64,000 bases of DNA, taken from NCBI RefSeq assembly GCF_018446385.1, contig NC_056000.1, positions 78,502,688 through 78,566,687 of the forward strand, in the 5' to 3' direction. The stretch's first letter is position 1. Each line of letters begins with the position of its first letter. Origin of the DNA: Zingiber officinale. Taxonomy: Eukaryota; Streptophyta; Magnoliopsida; Zingiberales; Zingiberaceae. This document shows positions 21,353 to 33,114 of this stretch, in pieces. A program made the position numbers and the translations under genes. The notes beneath the pieces are model-generated. The model was not told where the DNA came from. It did no database searches and saw only the letters and a list, made by a program, of their open reading frames with translations.

Positions 21353-21651
21353 TGACGCCGGACGAGATAGCGATTATCCTGCGGATGATATTGATTCTGT
21401 TGGTTCGAACATGAACGCTGGAAACAATCTTATAAAACTTGTTGATTTGGAAGAATATCAGGAAATAGGAAAAGAGAAATAAACGGTACGACCAAAAATA
21501 TTATTTATAAAAAAACTCATCTAACATCAACTAAACAATTGTTTAAATAGACTAAAAACCCTAAGGATGCAAAGAAAATGAAACTAACAATAAAATAACA
21601 AAAATAGGTTGTTTGATGACTTAGTTAGTTAGGCCCTTTATGGTGTCACAT
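21353..21651 (-). repeat. LTR-like direct repeat, right copy
   Basis: Homologous to 16365-16642. It starts TGACGCCGG and ends GGTGTCACA, giving TG...CA ends. The adjoining decayed primer-binding site supports it as a 5' LTR of a minus-strand element. The 5-bp flanks of the pair do not match. Confidence 0.55.
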
Positions 21652-21654
21652 GGC

Positions 21655-22938
21655 TCTCGTGCCTTAACGACCTCTAGGTCAAAGTTCCAGACTCTCGCCC
21701 CAGAGCGAGTTATAAGTGAGCATGCTCTCATGACTAACGACCTCTCGGTCGGCACTCCAGACTCTCACCCCAACGCAAGTTATAAGTGAACATGATCTCA
21801 CGCCCAATAACCTCTTGGTTGGTGTCCCAAACTCTCGCCCAAGCGCGAGTTATAACCGAGCATGCTCTCGCGCCCCAACGACCTCTCGGTTAGTATTCTA
21901 GACTTTTTCCCCAGCGCGAGTTATAAGTGAGCATGCTCTCACGACCAACGACCTCTCGGTCAACATTCTAGACTCTTGCCCCAGCACGAGTTATAAGTGA
22001 GCATGCTCTCACGCTCAACGACCTCTCGGTCGATGTCTTAGACTCTCGCTCTAGTACGAGTTATAAGCGAGCATGCTCTCGCGCCCCAATGACCTCTCGG
22101 TCGGCATTCCAGACTCTCGCCCCAGCGTGAGTTATAAGTGAGCATGCTCTCACTACCAACGACAACTCGGTCTACACTCCAAGCTCTCGCGCGCCCCAGC
22201 ATGATTTATAAGTGAGCATGCTCTCATGCCCAATGACCTCTCGATCGGTGTCCCAAACTCTCGCCCAACGTGAGTTATAAGCGAGCATGCTCTCGCGCCC
22301 CAACGACCTCTTGATCGGCGTTCCAGACTCTCGCCCCAACGAGAGTTATAAGTGAGCATGCTCTCACAATCAATGACCTCTCGGTCGACGTTCCAGACTC
22401 TCGACTCAGTGAGAGTTATAAGTGAGCATGCTCTCATACCCAACGACCTCTTGGTTGGTACTCCAGGTTCTCATCCCAACGTGAGTTATAAGTGAACATG
22501 CTCTCACGCTCAACGACCTCTCGATCGATGTCCCAGACTCTAGTCCCAGCGTGAGTTATAAGCGAGCATGCTCTCGCGCCCGAACGACCTCTCGGTCAGT
22601 GTTCCAGACTGTCGCCTCAGTGCGAGTTATAAGTGAGCACACTTTCATACCCAACAACCTCTCAGTCGGTGTCCTAGACTCTCACCCCAGGACGAGTTAT
22701 AAGCGAGCATACTCTCGCGCTCCAACGACCTCTCGGTCGGCATTCCTGACTCTCGTCCCAGCGCGAGCTATAAGTGAGCATGCTCTCATGACCAAACAAC
22801 TTCTCGATCAGCACTCTAGGCTCTTGCCCCAGCACGAGTTATAAGTGAGCATGCTCTCATGCTCAATGGCCTCTCGATTGGTATCCCAGACTCTCGCCCC
22901 AACGCAAGTTATAAGTGAGAATGCTCTCGCGCCCCAAC
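21655..22938 (+). repeat. Array of about 18 tandem 70-bp repeats
   Basis: The phrase ACGACCTCTCGGTCGGC...CCAGACTCTCGCCCC...GAGTTATAAG...GAGCATGCTCTC recurs every 70-71 bp (for example 21669, 21739, 21809, 21880, 21950). Units differ by 10-20 per cent. The array is cut by a solo LTR at 22939 and resumes at 25718 for about two more units. Arrays like this are typical of the 3' untranslated region of Tat-type gypsy elements, which fits the antisense ORF and LTR that follow. Confidence 0.9.
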
Positions 22939-24352
22939 TGTAGAATACCGAAAATAGGCGAATATTAATAAGAGAATTTTTTTGGAAATTTTGGAAATTT
23001 TTTAGAAATTTTTCGGAGCTCGTATGGACGAGTTAACTGGGACAAAATGGGGCCCGAAAAAGCCTGTTTTGGCTACCCTATTTAAAAGAGGAAAAGTTGA
23101 ATTTCTTAATTCCTTTTTCTTTATTTATTTTCTTTTTTCTTTGTTTTTAGTTGTCGCCGTTCACTCCTTCTCCCTGCCGAACTCGCGCCGACGCCAAGCC
23201 CTCTCCCCTTGCCCTAACCGACGCCGAGCGGTTTTCTCCCTCTCCCACGCGACAAAAACCCCTCGACAAGGATTCTTCTTTTTCCCTCTGCCCCTTTCCA
23301 GCACCGCCGACCTGTGCCCTAGCCGCCGGTGAAGTACGGAGCAGCGCCGATAGCCGGTGCCCTAACCTCAGCCGCGACACCCGACTCCAGCGACGCCACT
23401 TCTTACCTCTGCCCGTCGTCCTTCGCCCTTACCGTGGAGATCTCAGTCGCCTCTTTGTTGGAGCAGATCAAAGGGTGGTGCCGCATCAGTCGGCTGCCTC
23501 CCGTGCCTGGCATAGTCTGTGGATTCTTCCTGTTGTCGATCATTGAAGAAGGATGCACTGTTTTATTCTTTCTTGAAGCTGTGGGGGTCTCGGAGTAAGG
23601 TAGGATCGAGGTATATTCTTTGATTTGTAATCGTCACTGTTTGATCTCTTCTTTTGATCCTAACCAGTGAGGATTTGTTGGAAGTGATCTTGGTTCTAGT
23701 GGTGTTTATTGCCGGCAGCACTCAAACAAACATTGCCAGGGGTTTTAGATCAAGAGCAAAGGTAAGAATGTGTACTGTGAAGAAAAGAAAGAATTTGTTA
23801 CTATAATTAGTTTTAGGTTTAACTTTGAATCTATTTGTGTAGTGGATTTAAGTTTGGATTTCTAATCTAAAGAGTTGATTGGGGGTTAAGTTACTAACCC
23901 TAGTTAACTATTAGATTTAAATAGGTAATTGAGGTTGTGTGATTAGGGTTTTTCCCTAAATTAGTTTTGGGGATTTTATTTAGTTATTTTTATGAGTGTA
24001 GCTAAATAAAATATATGTGTATTGGTGATACAGGATCTTGACGCGAGACGAGTATCTCGATATCGGACTGGACCATTTCGATTGAAGGCGGGTACTTTTG
24101 ACTTTTTGTCTTTGATATGCTTAGTAATGAAATTAACATGTTGCATTAATTGTGTTTCTTATCTGTTTCGGTTAATCACTACCCAAATCTTGGTACATGC
24201 TTGATTTATTGATTGGTTTGCATCTCATGTATATTTTACCTGTTTATACATGCTTATAGGGGTAGTGATATACCATGCTTTACCATGTTCAGGACCTAGG
24301 TTTTATACCTTGTGTACCTTTGATTTGATTTGATTCGTTGACCTATGATGCA

Positions 24353-24421
<69 letters not shown>

Positions 24422-25717
24422 ATTAGGTCAGGATATCTTGTGGTTAGTGACATGCACCATTTGCAAGATTGCATGCTGTGCGATAGTTCGCTCCATTATT
24501 GTTGAGCACATCGCCAGTTACATGGATATGCACACACCACCACTCATGGGTTAGTGGTCGATTCAGGCAGAGTGTGTTGCAGCAGGGACTCTGTTAGGCA
24601 CCGTTGGTCCGCTCATGGGAACGTGTTATCACGTCGAGATTCCTCCCCGTTATCGTGTACCGGGAGATGATTGCGCTCCCCCATTTATGATTTGGGGTAG
24701 GAGGATAGGTGTACTCCGACAGCATCCCGTCCACTCGGTCACTCATCAGGAGTAGTGACGACAGAGTGCACGATTGTCACAGCCCTACCCACTCGGCCTC
24801 ACTATTATGTGTGAGATGATCGACTGGCGTCAGGGGTGACCAGGACGCATCATTGGCATCATATGCATGATGCATTTATTGCTTGTGTTTGTGCTTGCTG
24901 CATTTATATGCTGCATATTGTTTGGATACCTATGTTTGACATGCATACAGGATTCCTATACCACTCGGACTGTTTGTCCTTATACTCAGGTCCTGGTTAG
25001 TACAGTTCCTCTCCTGTTTACTTCAGATGCATATTTTTATCTTTCTTATATCAGGAGACTGTACGCATGATTAGTGTTAGGTGTTATTTCTTTACTTTGC
25101 ATATCAATTGTACCTGCTGAGTGTTGGACTCACCCCGCCTCCATTGTTGTTATCTTTCAGGTTGATGCTGTCAGGAAGAGAGAGTTCCAGTTGCTAGTCC
25201 CCTGTAGACCATCAGCTATAGTTATCTTTGGTTTTGTTTATGCTTCTCATTTGACTATGTTTTAGACTTGGTTGATTTGGTACTTGGATATTTTATTTTA
25301 GCTTTGCTCTATCAGACTTTGTTTTAGTCTTATTTTGGAATTTTACATATGGATATTGTATGGAATCCTTCCGTTTTGATGGACTTTTGGTATGATTTAG
25401 ATTTTATTCTACTACATGCTTGCCTGGATGGCAGAAGAGGTGAGTTCGCCGGATTTGAGCTTTACGAGTGTAGTTGAGTAGGGTGGATTTTGAGTCAGAG
25501 TACTATTGTTTGTGATTACTATTATTAACTGCGTGATTGTGACAGCTAGAGGCTGAATATCTATGTAAACTGCGTGGTGAATGTTTTTATTTATTGTTAT
25601 TATTCCAGCCGCCTGTGGATGAGGTATATGAGGATGTAGAAAAGTTTCAGATTGTCCACCGTATAGGGGAGATGCTGCCGAAATTTTCTCGGTCAGGGAC
25701 TCCTCTGGGGCGTGACA
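22939..25717 (+). mobile_element. Solo LTR, Tekay/Del-like gypsy, exact TSD
   Basis: 2779 bp with TGTAGAATACC at the start and GGGGCGTGACA at the end. The exact duplication CCAAC (22934-22938 and 25718-25722) interrupts one 70-bp repeat unit. It contains a GC-rich leader-like part (23150-23600), the AT microsatellite and a TGAGTGTTGGACTCACC motif near 25118. Short open frames inside are not genes. The LTR-like sequence at 1-1794 is a relative. Confidence 0.88.
24355..24419. repeat. (TA)n microsatellite
   Basis: About 32 uninterrupted TA dinucleotides inside the solo LTR. Confidence 0.98.
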
Positions 25718-25860
25718 CCAACAACTTCTCGGTCGGCGTTCCAGACTCTTGCCCCAGCATGAGTTATAAGTGAGCATGCTCTCACGACCAACGACCTCTC
25801 GATTGACGTTCTATACTTTCGCCCTGGCGCAGGTTATAAGCAAGCAAGACCTTCACCAAC
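25718..25860 (+). repeat. Remaining 70-bp repeat units after insertion
   Basis: This starts with the second copy of the target duplication and continues the array for about two degenerating units (ACTTCTCGGTCGGCGTTCCAG and the next). Confidence 0.9.
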
Positions 25861-26897
25861 TACCTCTTGGTCAGTATTTTAAACTCACCACATCAGGGGT
25901 GATAGACGAGCAGGGCCCTTGCCATGACTCAAAGAAGTAGTTTTTCTGGAGGCAATTAACATCGCTATCGTCACGTAATTCATGGATATTCAAAAACGCC
26001 CTTTTTGTTAAAGATGTCTGCATGAAGCAAGGGAGTTCCAGTGGGAAAGGAGTAAAGAGATAGGAATAAAGATTGAAACCCGATCGGATCTACATTTAAT
26101 TGATTACAGGGGAGCGCCCCTTAAAATCTCATTCTTAAATCAGTAAGAACATAGTGGTCATCTAAGTGCTTAGAATTCTCTTCCAGTGCCAGCCGTGAGT
26201 CAGCACCTCGGGCAAAAGCGTTATGCTTGACCTGCTTTCTCAAGATGGATTCGAGCCTGTTCTAGCTCAGCTTGAGTCAACTGAAGAATGCGGCGTTGTT
26301 GAGCAATTGCTTCATCTTTAATCTTTGTTTCTTCCTGCAAAAGGGATATGGAAGAGGCATGTTTCTCTCTCAAATAGATCATGAATTGAGCTTGGCTCTC
26401 CAGGTCTAAATAAACTTTTTGTTTCAACGCTACCTCAGCACAGGTCCACGATTTAGCAACTAGACAAAGTTCTTCAATTTTCCTACGAAGAGAAGACTGA
26501 AGATCCCTCTCCTGCATCATCTCGGCTAAGGTTGTATCCTTCTGGGCAAGCAGTTAGGTCACATGAGCCAGTTGCTGGCAAAGGTGTTGCAGTTCATCAA
26601 ACTCGGAGTTCAACTCCATGATTAGGGGACGTCAGTTAAAGGAAAGTATGTATCTGTGGATAGAGGTCAACCCCTTTTAAAGAGAAAGAGGGGAGAAGTA
26701 AACTTCTGTAGAGATTAAAGTGGCCCTTCTTCTGAGGTTGATTGAGCAATTAAATAGGTTACAATACCGATGGTCTGGGAAATGTTGGGAAAAGAAGCAG
26801 CATTTATAGTCATAATGGCAAAGTAAATGAAACTCGAGTTTGAGTCTAGTTAGTCAGACTTTAGTCTCATTCGACTAGACTTGGAGGGGAGACTTGT
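25861..26897 (-). other. 3' region of Tat-type gypsy with antisense ORF
   Basis: Between the tandem array and the LTR at 26898, the minus strand has an open frame of 99 codons (26520-26221). It is rich in Glu, Gln and Leu (SLRRKIEELCLVAKSW; QQRRILQLTQAELEQARIH) and predicts a coiled coil. Several Tat-type elements carry an antisense ORF in this position; its role is unknown. A stop before the ATG and another minus-strand stretch to about 26620 suggest the protein was once longer. The tract TAGACTTGGAGGGGAGACTTG (26875-26897) is a likely polypurine tract. It could instead be an unrelated host fragment. Confidence 0.45.
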
Positions 26898-28440
26898 GAT
26901 ACGATGTATAAGGGTGGGACCCGATAAGGCTAGACAGTTAGAAGTCAAGGGGATGTGACAGTTAAGGATATTCCAAAGTCAAGCGGACGTGCTGGTTAGA
27001 AGTCAAAGGGACATGATAATCAACAGTCAGGAGGGGAAAGAAGGAGTTAGACCGTGTGACGTCATCAGCCGCATAATTCTCAGTCGGGTACAGACAGATC
27101 AGGGGCCTAGATCTGAGACATAAGATTTAGCCTGGAGTAATGCCTGACCTGCCCCGACTGGTCGGGTTTCTTCAGCTCGGACCACATAGTCAAGCTTGAT
27201 ACTTTCATCAAGACAATTCCCGATCGGCCCTTCAGCGATCCAAACGTGAAAGATGGGGCCCTCGCCACATCTTGTCTCCCTCATCAAGACTCAAGTCAAG
27301 TGGTACACCCAAACGGTCATCCCGAGCTGTCCGTAGCTAAACTCGGGCAAGGCAGAAAGCGCTAAGTGACACACAATATTGTCAGGGAATCTTAATCGCC
27401 TGTTAGAGAATAACTGTCATCAGTCAGGGAATATTCTAGTGGTCGGTCATTCCCTGAGAATGAAACCTTCTTTCAACCAATGAGAGGGCACCACGTGTCC
27501 TCCATCACTCGACATCCCCTGACACCCGACATTCTCTGTAGAGCTGTAAGCGAGCCGAGCCGAGCCGAGCTGAGCTTTGAGGTGTTCAAGCTTGTTTGAT
27601 AAGGTAATCGAGCCGAGCCGAGCTAAGCTTAAAATGAACCAAACTTTTGAGATGAGTGTTCAAGCTTGACTTAGTTTATTTTTTATAAGCTTGAGCTTGG
27701 CAATTCAAGCTTGGCTTGAGTTTGATTTGAGCTTGACTTGAGCTTAGTTTGAGCATGGTTCGTTTAGATGTTATCAAGCTCTCAATTAAAGTTTCTTTGA
27801 TTGTTTGAAACTTTTAGTTGTTTGATTAATATTGAGCTTGATAATTTAAACTTATTTATTTATTTATTTAATTTTATTATTTATTACATATTGAAAAGAG
27901 TTTTATTAATGAATATTATTTACAAACGTTGTTCACGAATATTGTTCACGAACGTTGTTCATGAATGTTAACAAGCTGAACACATAGGTGTTCAAGCTTG
28001 TTTGTTTAGTTTAACGAGATGTTTAAGGTTGTTTGTTTAATTAATCTCGTGTACATTGAACCAACATAAACAAGCTCTTATCAAGCCGAACACCAAGCTT
28101 GTTTACGAACGCTTGGTTTATTTACAACCCTAATTCTTTAACATCGGTCAGGCTCTAGAGGTATACATTGCTATATAAAAAGGGAAATCATCTCCCTTGA
28201 GCAGGTACGCGTCCATTCGCACTCGTCTTTTATAATTTTTTTTTCCTTCGTACATTGTTCTTCTGGGGGAAAAGTACTTGACTTGAGCGTCGGAGGGCCT
28301 GTGCCGGGAACTTTTTCCCTGGTTTTTTATTTCTAACGTTCCGTGTGTTTGTTTGAGTGTGTGCAGAGCCTAAGTGCCACCAGTCTTATCACCACTGTAC
28401 TTGAGTTACACATAGGGATCCATCTTTCTAGTACACATAT
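26898..28440 (+). mobile_element. LTR of Tat-type gypsy element (interrupted by MITE)
   Basis: It starts TGATACGATGTATAAGGG, homologous to the TGATACGGTGATAAAAGGG start of the minus-strand element ending at 50291. Near 28180-28320, TATATAAAAAGGG followed by ACTTGAGCGTCGGAGGGCC is the R/U5 signature I associate with plant Tat LTRs. The right end is uncertain (about 28364-28440). A MITE occupies 27539-28132. Confidence 0.7.
27539..28132. mobile_element. hAT-like MITE inside LTR
   Basis: Termini TAGAGCTGTAAGCGAGCC and, inverted, TAGGGTTGTAAATAAACC. The flanks ATTCTCTG (27531-27538) and ATTCTTTA (28133-28140) match at 6 of 8 positions. The interior repeats AAGCTTG, GAGCCGAGC and GTTCACGAA phrases. 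It is a distant relative of the MITE at 15771. Confidence 0.75.
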
Positions 28441-29248
28441 ACTTAGTGTGTCCAAGTCACCTTCCCGTAAATACTGACGCCATCTCAATTAACTTTCGTC
28501 TGACTTAAGTTTCAAATAGGATCATATGTGTTCTAGGTGTAACCCAAAGTACAAATCTCTAAAACCAATACTACTCTGAAGCTATTGGACTAGACCTCAT
28601 CGGCTGAGCTCCATTAGCTTTCCCTTTCGAACCCTCTAAGTCTATGAGCTCTTAAATTTGAATTTTCTCTTTACTTCAATAAATTATAAATTTTATCTAG
28701 ATAATCATTATCTGTTGTAAAAAGGTAAAACCGTAGACGATGCCTCTAGAACAGCCACACACTTATTAGAAGAAGATAAATTATAGGATGTTTGTCTAAT
28801 AACAACAGCGCAGGTAAGGTAAGAGAATGAGATAATTAGCAATATTCTGTATGAATTATCTATGTCAATATGTGGAGGCTAGATAACTATTATCTCTTCT
28901 CGATGATTATATATGAGAAAGTAAATTGAGGAGTTATAATTGACAATTCTAGAAAGGATATTTTTCTTAATTTGTCAAGATTTAACCTCCTATTATAGTA
29001 ATATCGATCCTACCGTAGCCAACTCATCATTCTAGAGTTAATAGTCACTAATTATCAAATAGTTAATGTTAATAAAGATGATTATAATTAATATCACCTG
29101 GATTAATAACTAAAATGCTTAAATAATTTATTATCTTCACCTTGTACTTATTAACACTAACGTATGCTAATATTGGTCCATCTCTTTTTCTCTCGTTTTT
29201 CTTTTTTTCCATATATGAACAGATTAGAAATGCGCGGAGGAGAGTCTT
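28441..29248. other. Intergenic, no gene recognised
   Basis: AT-rich sequence without a credible frame or repeat boundary. Confidence 0.4.
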
Positions 29249-29400
29249 CATGTAACGATAAAATTATTACCATATGATCAAAAGGTCACGAGTTCGAATC
29301 CTGAAAATAGTCTCTTGTAAAAAATAAGGTAAAACTGCGTACAATAGATCATTTTTTGGGACCCCGTATGATGAGAGCTTCGTACACCGGATTGCCCTTA
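29249..29400 (+). mobile_element. Au-type SINE
   Basis: A tRNA-related head (TGTAACGATAAAATTATTACC), box B GTTCGAATCC at about 29293, then the body text CTGCGTACAATAGATC, GGGACCCCGTATG and AGCTTCGTACACCGGATTGCCC. This matches the order and wording I know for the widespread plant Au SINE. It ends in a T-rich stretch. Mutations show an old copy. Confidence 0.85.
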
Positions 29401-30279
29401 TAAGTATTTTTTTTATAATTTAAATTATATAATAAATTTACTTTGTTGTTTTTTTTTAAAAAAAAAAATCGAGTTGATTAATTAATTTTTAAAAACCGAT
29501 CAGTCCGTCCATTTTGTACGTATTGTTTGCACAGAGTATGCACTAAACTCACCTTTAAACAAAATTAGTCGGCCATAAATTAGACTCGGCAAGGATACAT
29601 CAGTCTTATGCAGTAATATAACACAAGGATGATTTTTGAAAACTCTAGCAGAAATTATTATAACAAATTCTCTCTCATGAAAAATATTTTTTTTTTATAT
29701 CAGATATTAAATTGATAAGAACGATAATATACTTGATCTTAGTCAAAATGCCAAGAAAATATATCTTGTAACGTCATCGACCCAAAATATTTATAGAAAT
29801 TTTTTTGTTCATAATGTTACCAATCCTAAGATGTGAAACTAAAAAGAATCATGACAATACATATTTTTTATTAAAAAACAACTAGAAAAAATTTCTAATA
29901 ACTCTTAAAATTATTTTCAGTATATAAAGAAAAAAGGACATTAATATAATTTTATTTTAGGCTTCATCAAAATTAGTTGGTAAAGGATTACATTGTTAAT
30001 AAAATAGTAAGATAATCAATTTTCTTTTCTGATCGTGAGATTCAATTTAGTAATTTTGGATGAACATGAAAATCTTCATTCGAGTAGGGTCTTGTTTAGC
30101 TCCCTAATACATGTTTAGCGGTCAAATGTATTCTCAAATCTCAATTTGTATTTAAGGATCAAGTCTTAGTTTAGGTAAATTCTTGAAAATTCTTTTTTAG
30201 AAAAAGGAAAAAGAAAAATATAACTATTATTGAGAAGTACAAATGTGAGTAGAAGAAAACAGATTGCTCAATAATAAGA
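29401..30279. other. Intergenic, no gene recognised
   Basis: Very AT-rich, with several homopolymer runs and no credible frame. Confidence 0.4.
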
Positions 30280-31110
30280 GATGAATGGACAAATGTGAGG
30301 GGAGATCTATCTGGAAGTTTTTCATAAATAGTCAGTGGGTAATATGTTTTTGAGATCTATTGATATATCTAATTTTTTTGCTGAAAAACTTTTTGAGGTG
30401 TTGGATAAAATAGTTAACAAGGTTGGAGAGGAGAATGTTATTCAAGTGATAACTAACAATGATGCAAATTGTAAAGTTGTTGTGGAGATGTTGATAGAAA
30501 AGAGAAACATAATTTTATGGAGTCGTTGAGGTGTTGTTGGATAGAACAGTTAACGAGGTTGGAGAGGAGAATGTTGTGCAAATTATATAGTTGCTGTGGA
30601 GATGTTGAAAGAAAAGAGAAACAGAATTTAGATGCTGAGTGGTTGTGTCGTCCAATTGTTAGAGTGAATTTTGGAAGTCTTTGAGGACTTGTCACATCGT
30701 CGGATAATTATTGATAAAGGAGTACTAAAGTTACATTGATGTTAAGGATGTTCACGGGAGGCAAAGATTTGTGCAGACCAAAAGCTACTATATTTGTTTT
30801 GTTATCTCTTATTGATATGAAAGACCCACTTATTGCAATATTTTCATCGGATCAATGCTGATCCAAGCACGAATGCAGAAAATCTGAAAAAGATAAAAGG
30901 TCAAGTTATTGATTTTTCAAAAGCTCAGGGATTATTTGGAAGCAAGGCTGCAATCATGATGAGAAATACAAATGATCCAGTTAAGTGGAGGGATTCAAAA
31001 GCATTGTCCTGAGCTGCAAAGGTTGACGAGTCACCTATTAAGTTTGATTTGTAGTTCTTGTGGAAGTGGACAAAGTCGGAATACATTTTCATTTAATTTT
31101 GATAGCACAG
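30280..31110 (+). pseudogene. Decayed hAT transposase (DUF659 and hAT dimerisation fragments)
   Basis: Pieces of a hAT transposase remain in order. EWTNVRGDL near 30282 precedes a DUF659-like stretch at 30335-30529 (MFLRSIDISN, then FEVLDKIVNKVGEENVIQVI and VEMLIEKRN). Near 30950 comes MRNTNDPVKW, and near 31000 CPELQRLTSHLLSL, typical of the C-terminal dimerisation region. Frames change between pieces and stops are frequent. The segment encoding the EVLDKIV...EKRN part is tandemly duplicated with an offset of about 133 bp (30395 and 30528). It cannot be functional. Terminal inverted repeats were not found. Confidence 0.8.
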
Positions 31111-31913
31111 GAAATGAACATGTTTAATACCACTTATCTGTTTTTTTTAGGTTTACCGAAGAAAAGAAGCCGCTTGTATCCAAAGAAGCCGAATGATTTG
31201 TTTCCCCTCATTCAAAATTTTAAATCAAGAACTGACAAGCCAGAACTAAAAGATTTTGGGGCATTAATGCAGACGTACGTCCTCAGATAATGAATTGATA
31301 ACTGCAAAGGAAGTTGGCGAATTAAGTGGAGCAAAGGAGGAGGTTATGGTTGCCGATTTCTGTCCATCGTTAGGTTTCCCCGGCGACACGCCGGCAGTGA
31401 ATACGGAAAATCATAAATAATATATTTTGGCCAGAATTTGTTCAGTTTACATTTGGTTCTCATATTGAGATAATATTTCGGGAGTTCTCAGATTTTGGAA
31501 TTTATTGGCTTTTATCCAATGGGAACACACATTCGTTCCATCATACGATGGCTGATGATGGCTTAGACTATACTATGTTAATATTCCACGATGAAGTCAA
31601 CTAATTGATAGACGAAATTTTTGCTTGATCAATTTTCAATTGTTTTTCTATAAAAACGTAAAATCTCAAAACAAAAAACATTACAAAAATTCTCGGGCGT
31701 TTTACCAAATAAACTATACATATCTATTTTCAGATTGATTAAATCACATATTTCTTCTCATTCGCTTTCTTATAATATCCCTTTAAAAAAACACTCCGAA
31801 CTATTTTTTTCCCCCAAAATAAACTAATCTCCACTTTCATCTCTATCGAATAATCCTTCCTCTCCATCGAAGAGTTCCCTATTGGGATGGGCCGATGATT
31901 TACTCACCTGCAT
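31111..31913. other. No gene recognised
   Basis: A plus-strand stretch after TTTTTTTTAG at about 31150 is open (LPKKRSRLYPKKPNDLFPL, to a stop at 31290) and could be an exon of something I do not recognise. The rest has no credible frame. Confidence 0.3.
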
Positions 31914-32109
31914 GTCGAGCTCCGTCTCAGAGTTTGTAATCATCTTGTGAGGTAGGACCGCTGTCACCGAGGTTGCCACAATGACTAAGAAGCTCCTTCG
32001 TAGCACCGGAAAGGTCGTATAGATCATTGGCATCATCTTTCTCATCCTCGCAAGTCCCTTTATTATTGAGATGGACTGTGAGCAATAGCTGAATTAATTG
32101 GAGATGCAA
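31914..32109 (-). other. Candidate exon split by the copia insertion
   Basis: On the minus strand an open frame continues across the copia insertion point: upstream part at about 38590-38551, downstream part from 32109 to a stop near 31927, about 70 codons in all (QLIQLLLTVHLNN; DLYDLSGATKELLSHCGNLG). A strong donor, CATGCAG|GTGAGTAAA, lies at about 31914 and would fit another frame. I recognise no domain. It may be a host exon destroyed by the insertion or chance. Confidence 0.2.
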
Positions 32110-32114
32110 CAATC

Positions 32115-33087
32115 TGTTGGAAAAAATTGAATGAAAACGCGACGTGTGGGTTGTAGTCCCACAAAGAAAGTGAAGCCTTCCGGCCGGCTGATTCGGAACA
32201 AAGGGGATGAAAATCCAGGGCCTGGATGACATCAACCCAAGGGGCATTTTTGTGAACCCTATTAATTGTTACATCAGTCAGACAACTTGTTGGCCAACAT
32301 ACAAGATAAGGAAGGTTGCCAGCTTACTTACACGCCACGTGACACGCTTGCTTGCGCCACATGACACGCAAAGCCACATGGCAAGCAAGCTTGCAAGCCA
32401 CACGTGGCTTGCTGGCAGCCACCAGCAAGCCACGTTGTGGCTTGCTGGCAAGCATGCAAGCCACAACGTGGCTTGCTGTGCTTGCAAGTCTTGCAAGACT
32501 TGCACAGGCAAGGTCTATAAAGAGACCTTAAGTGGAATGAAGAGAGTAGAGCACAAGTGAAGAGAGTAGAACAGCTTAAATAGCTCAGTGAGAGAAGTTA
32601 AAATGCATTTTGTGTGCTCTTTCATTCCTTCTGAAATCCCCATGTTTCTTTCCCTTCTGTTGTGCACTTCTTTTGCTCAACAGAAATAGTGATAGTTTTC
32701 GGATCTAGTTCAGATCGTCACGACAACCAGTGCTCGGTTGTACTCGTGATCCTGCCGTTTTATCCTGGGAAACAGACGTCCACTTAATCCTCTGAGCACC
32801 GCGGAGGGGCCGAATCTGTTTTAAGGAGACAGCGCTCTGCTGGACTCGGCATCCACTCTGAGTTCGTGTTGCAGCTCTCGACATCTTGTCAGCAACTCTT
32901 AGTACAACGTGGCGCTGCTCGACAACTCACGGTGTCCACGACTCATCTACTCGGCGCGTGGCTCGGCTCGCTAGAGTCGACAGTTTGAGATTATCTGCTC
33001 AAACCTACTTGATTGTAAGTTCTTGTGACTTTGGTACGCACTCAGAAGAGTGGAAAATCACACTGATTGTAACGGGTTTGCCCAACA
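32115..33087 (+). repeat. 5' LTR of young copia
   Basis: 973 bp, TGTTGGAAAA...TTTGCCCAACA. A TATA box (TATAAAG, 32516-32522) lies just after a cluster of hairpins: a 12-bp stem with GTT loop (32422-32448) and a 9-bp stem with AAC loop (32456-32476). Transcription should begin near 32545. Confidence 0.95.
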
Positions 33088-33114
33088 ATCTTAAAACAGA
33101 TTCGTTCTGTTACC

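Noticed and set aside
21655-22938. 70-bp direct repeats considered as a CRISPR array
   Set aside because: Units are head-to-tail without unique spacers, in a plant genome and within a gypsy 3' region; it is a tandem repeat.
29249-29400. Candidate tRNA gene (box B GTTCGAATCC)
   Set aside because: The body beyond the box B is that of an Au SINE and no cloverleaf can be formed.
32207-32560. Frames with repeated ASHNVACWW and QATLWLA text
   Set aside because: Generated by the GCAAGCCAC repeats of the copia LTR; the same in the 3' LTR at 37619-38017.
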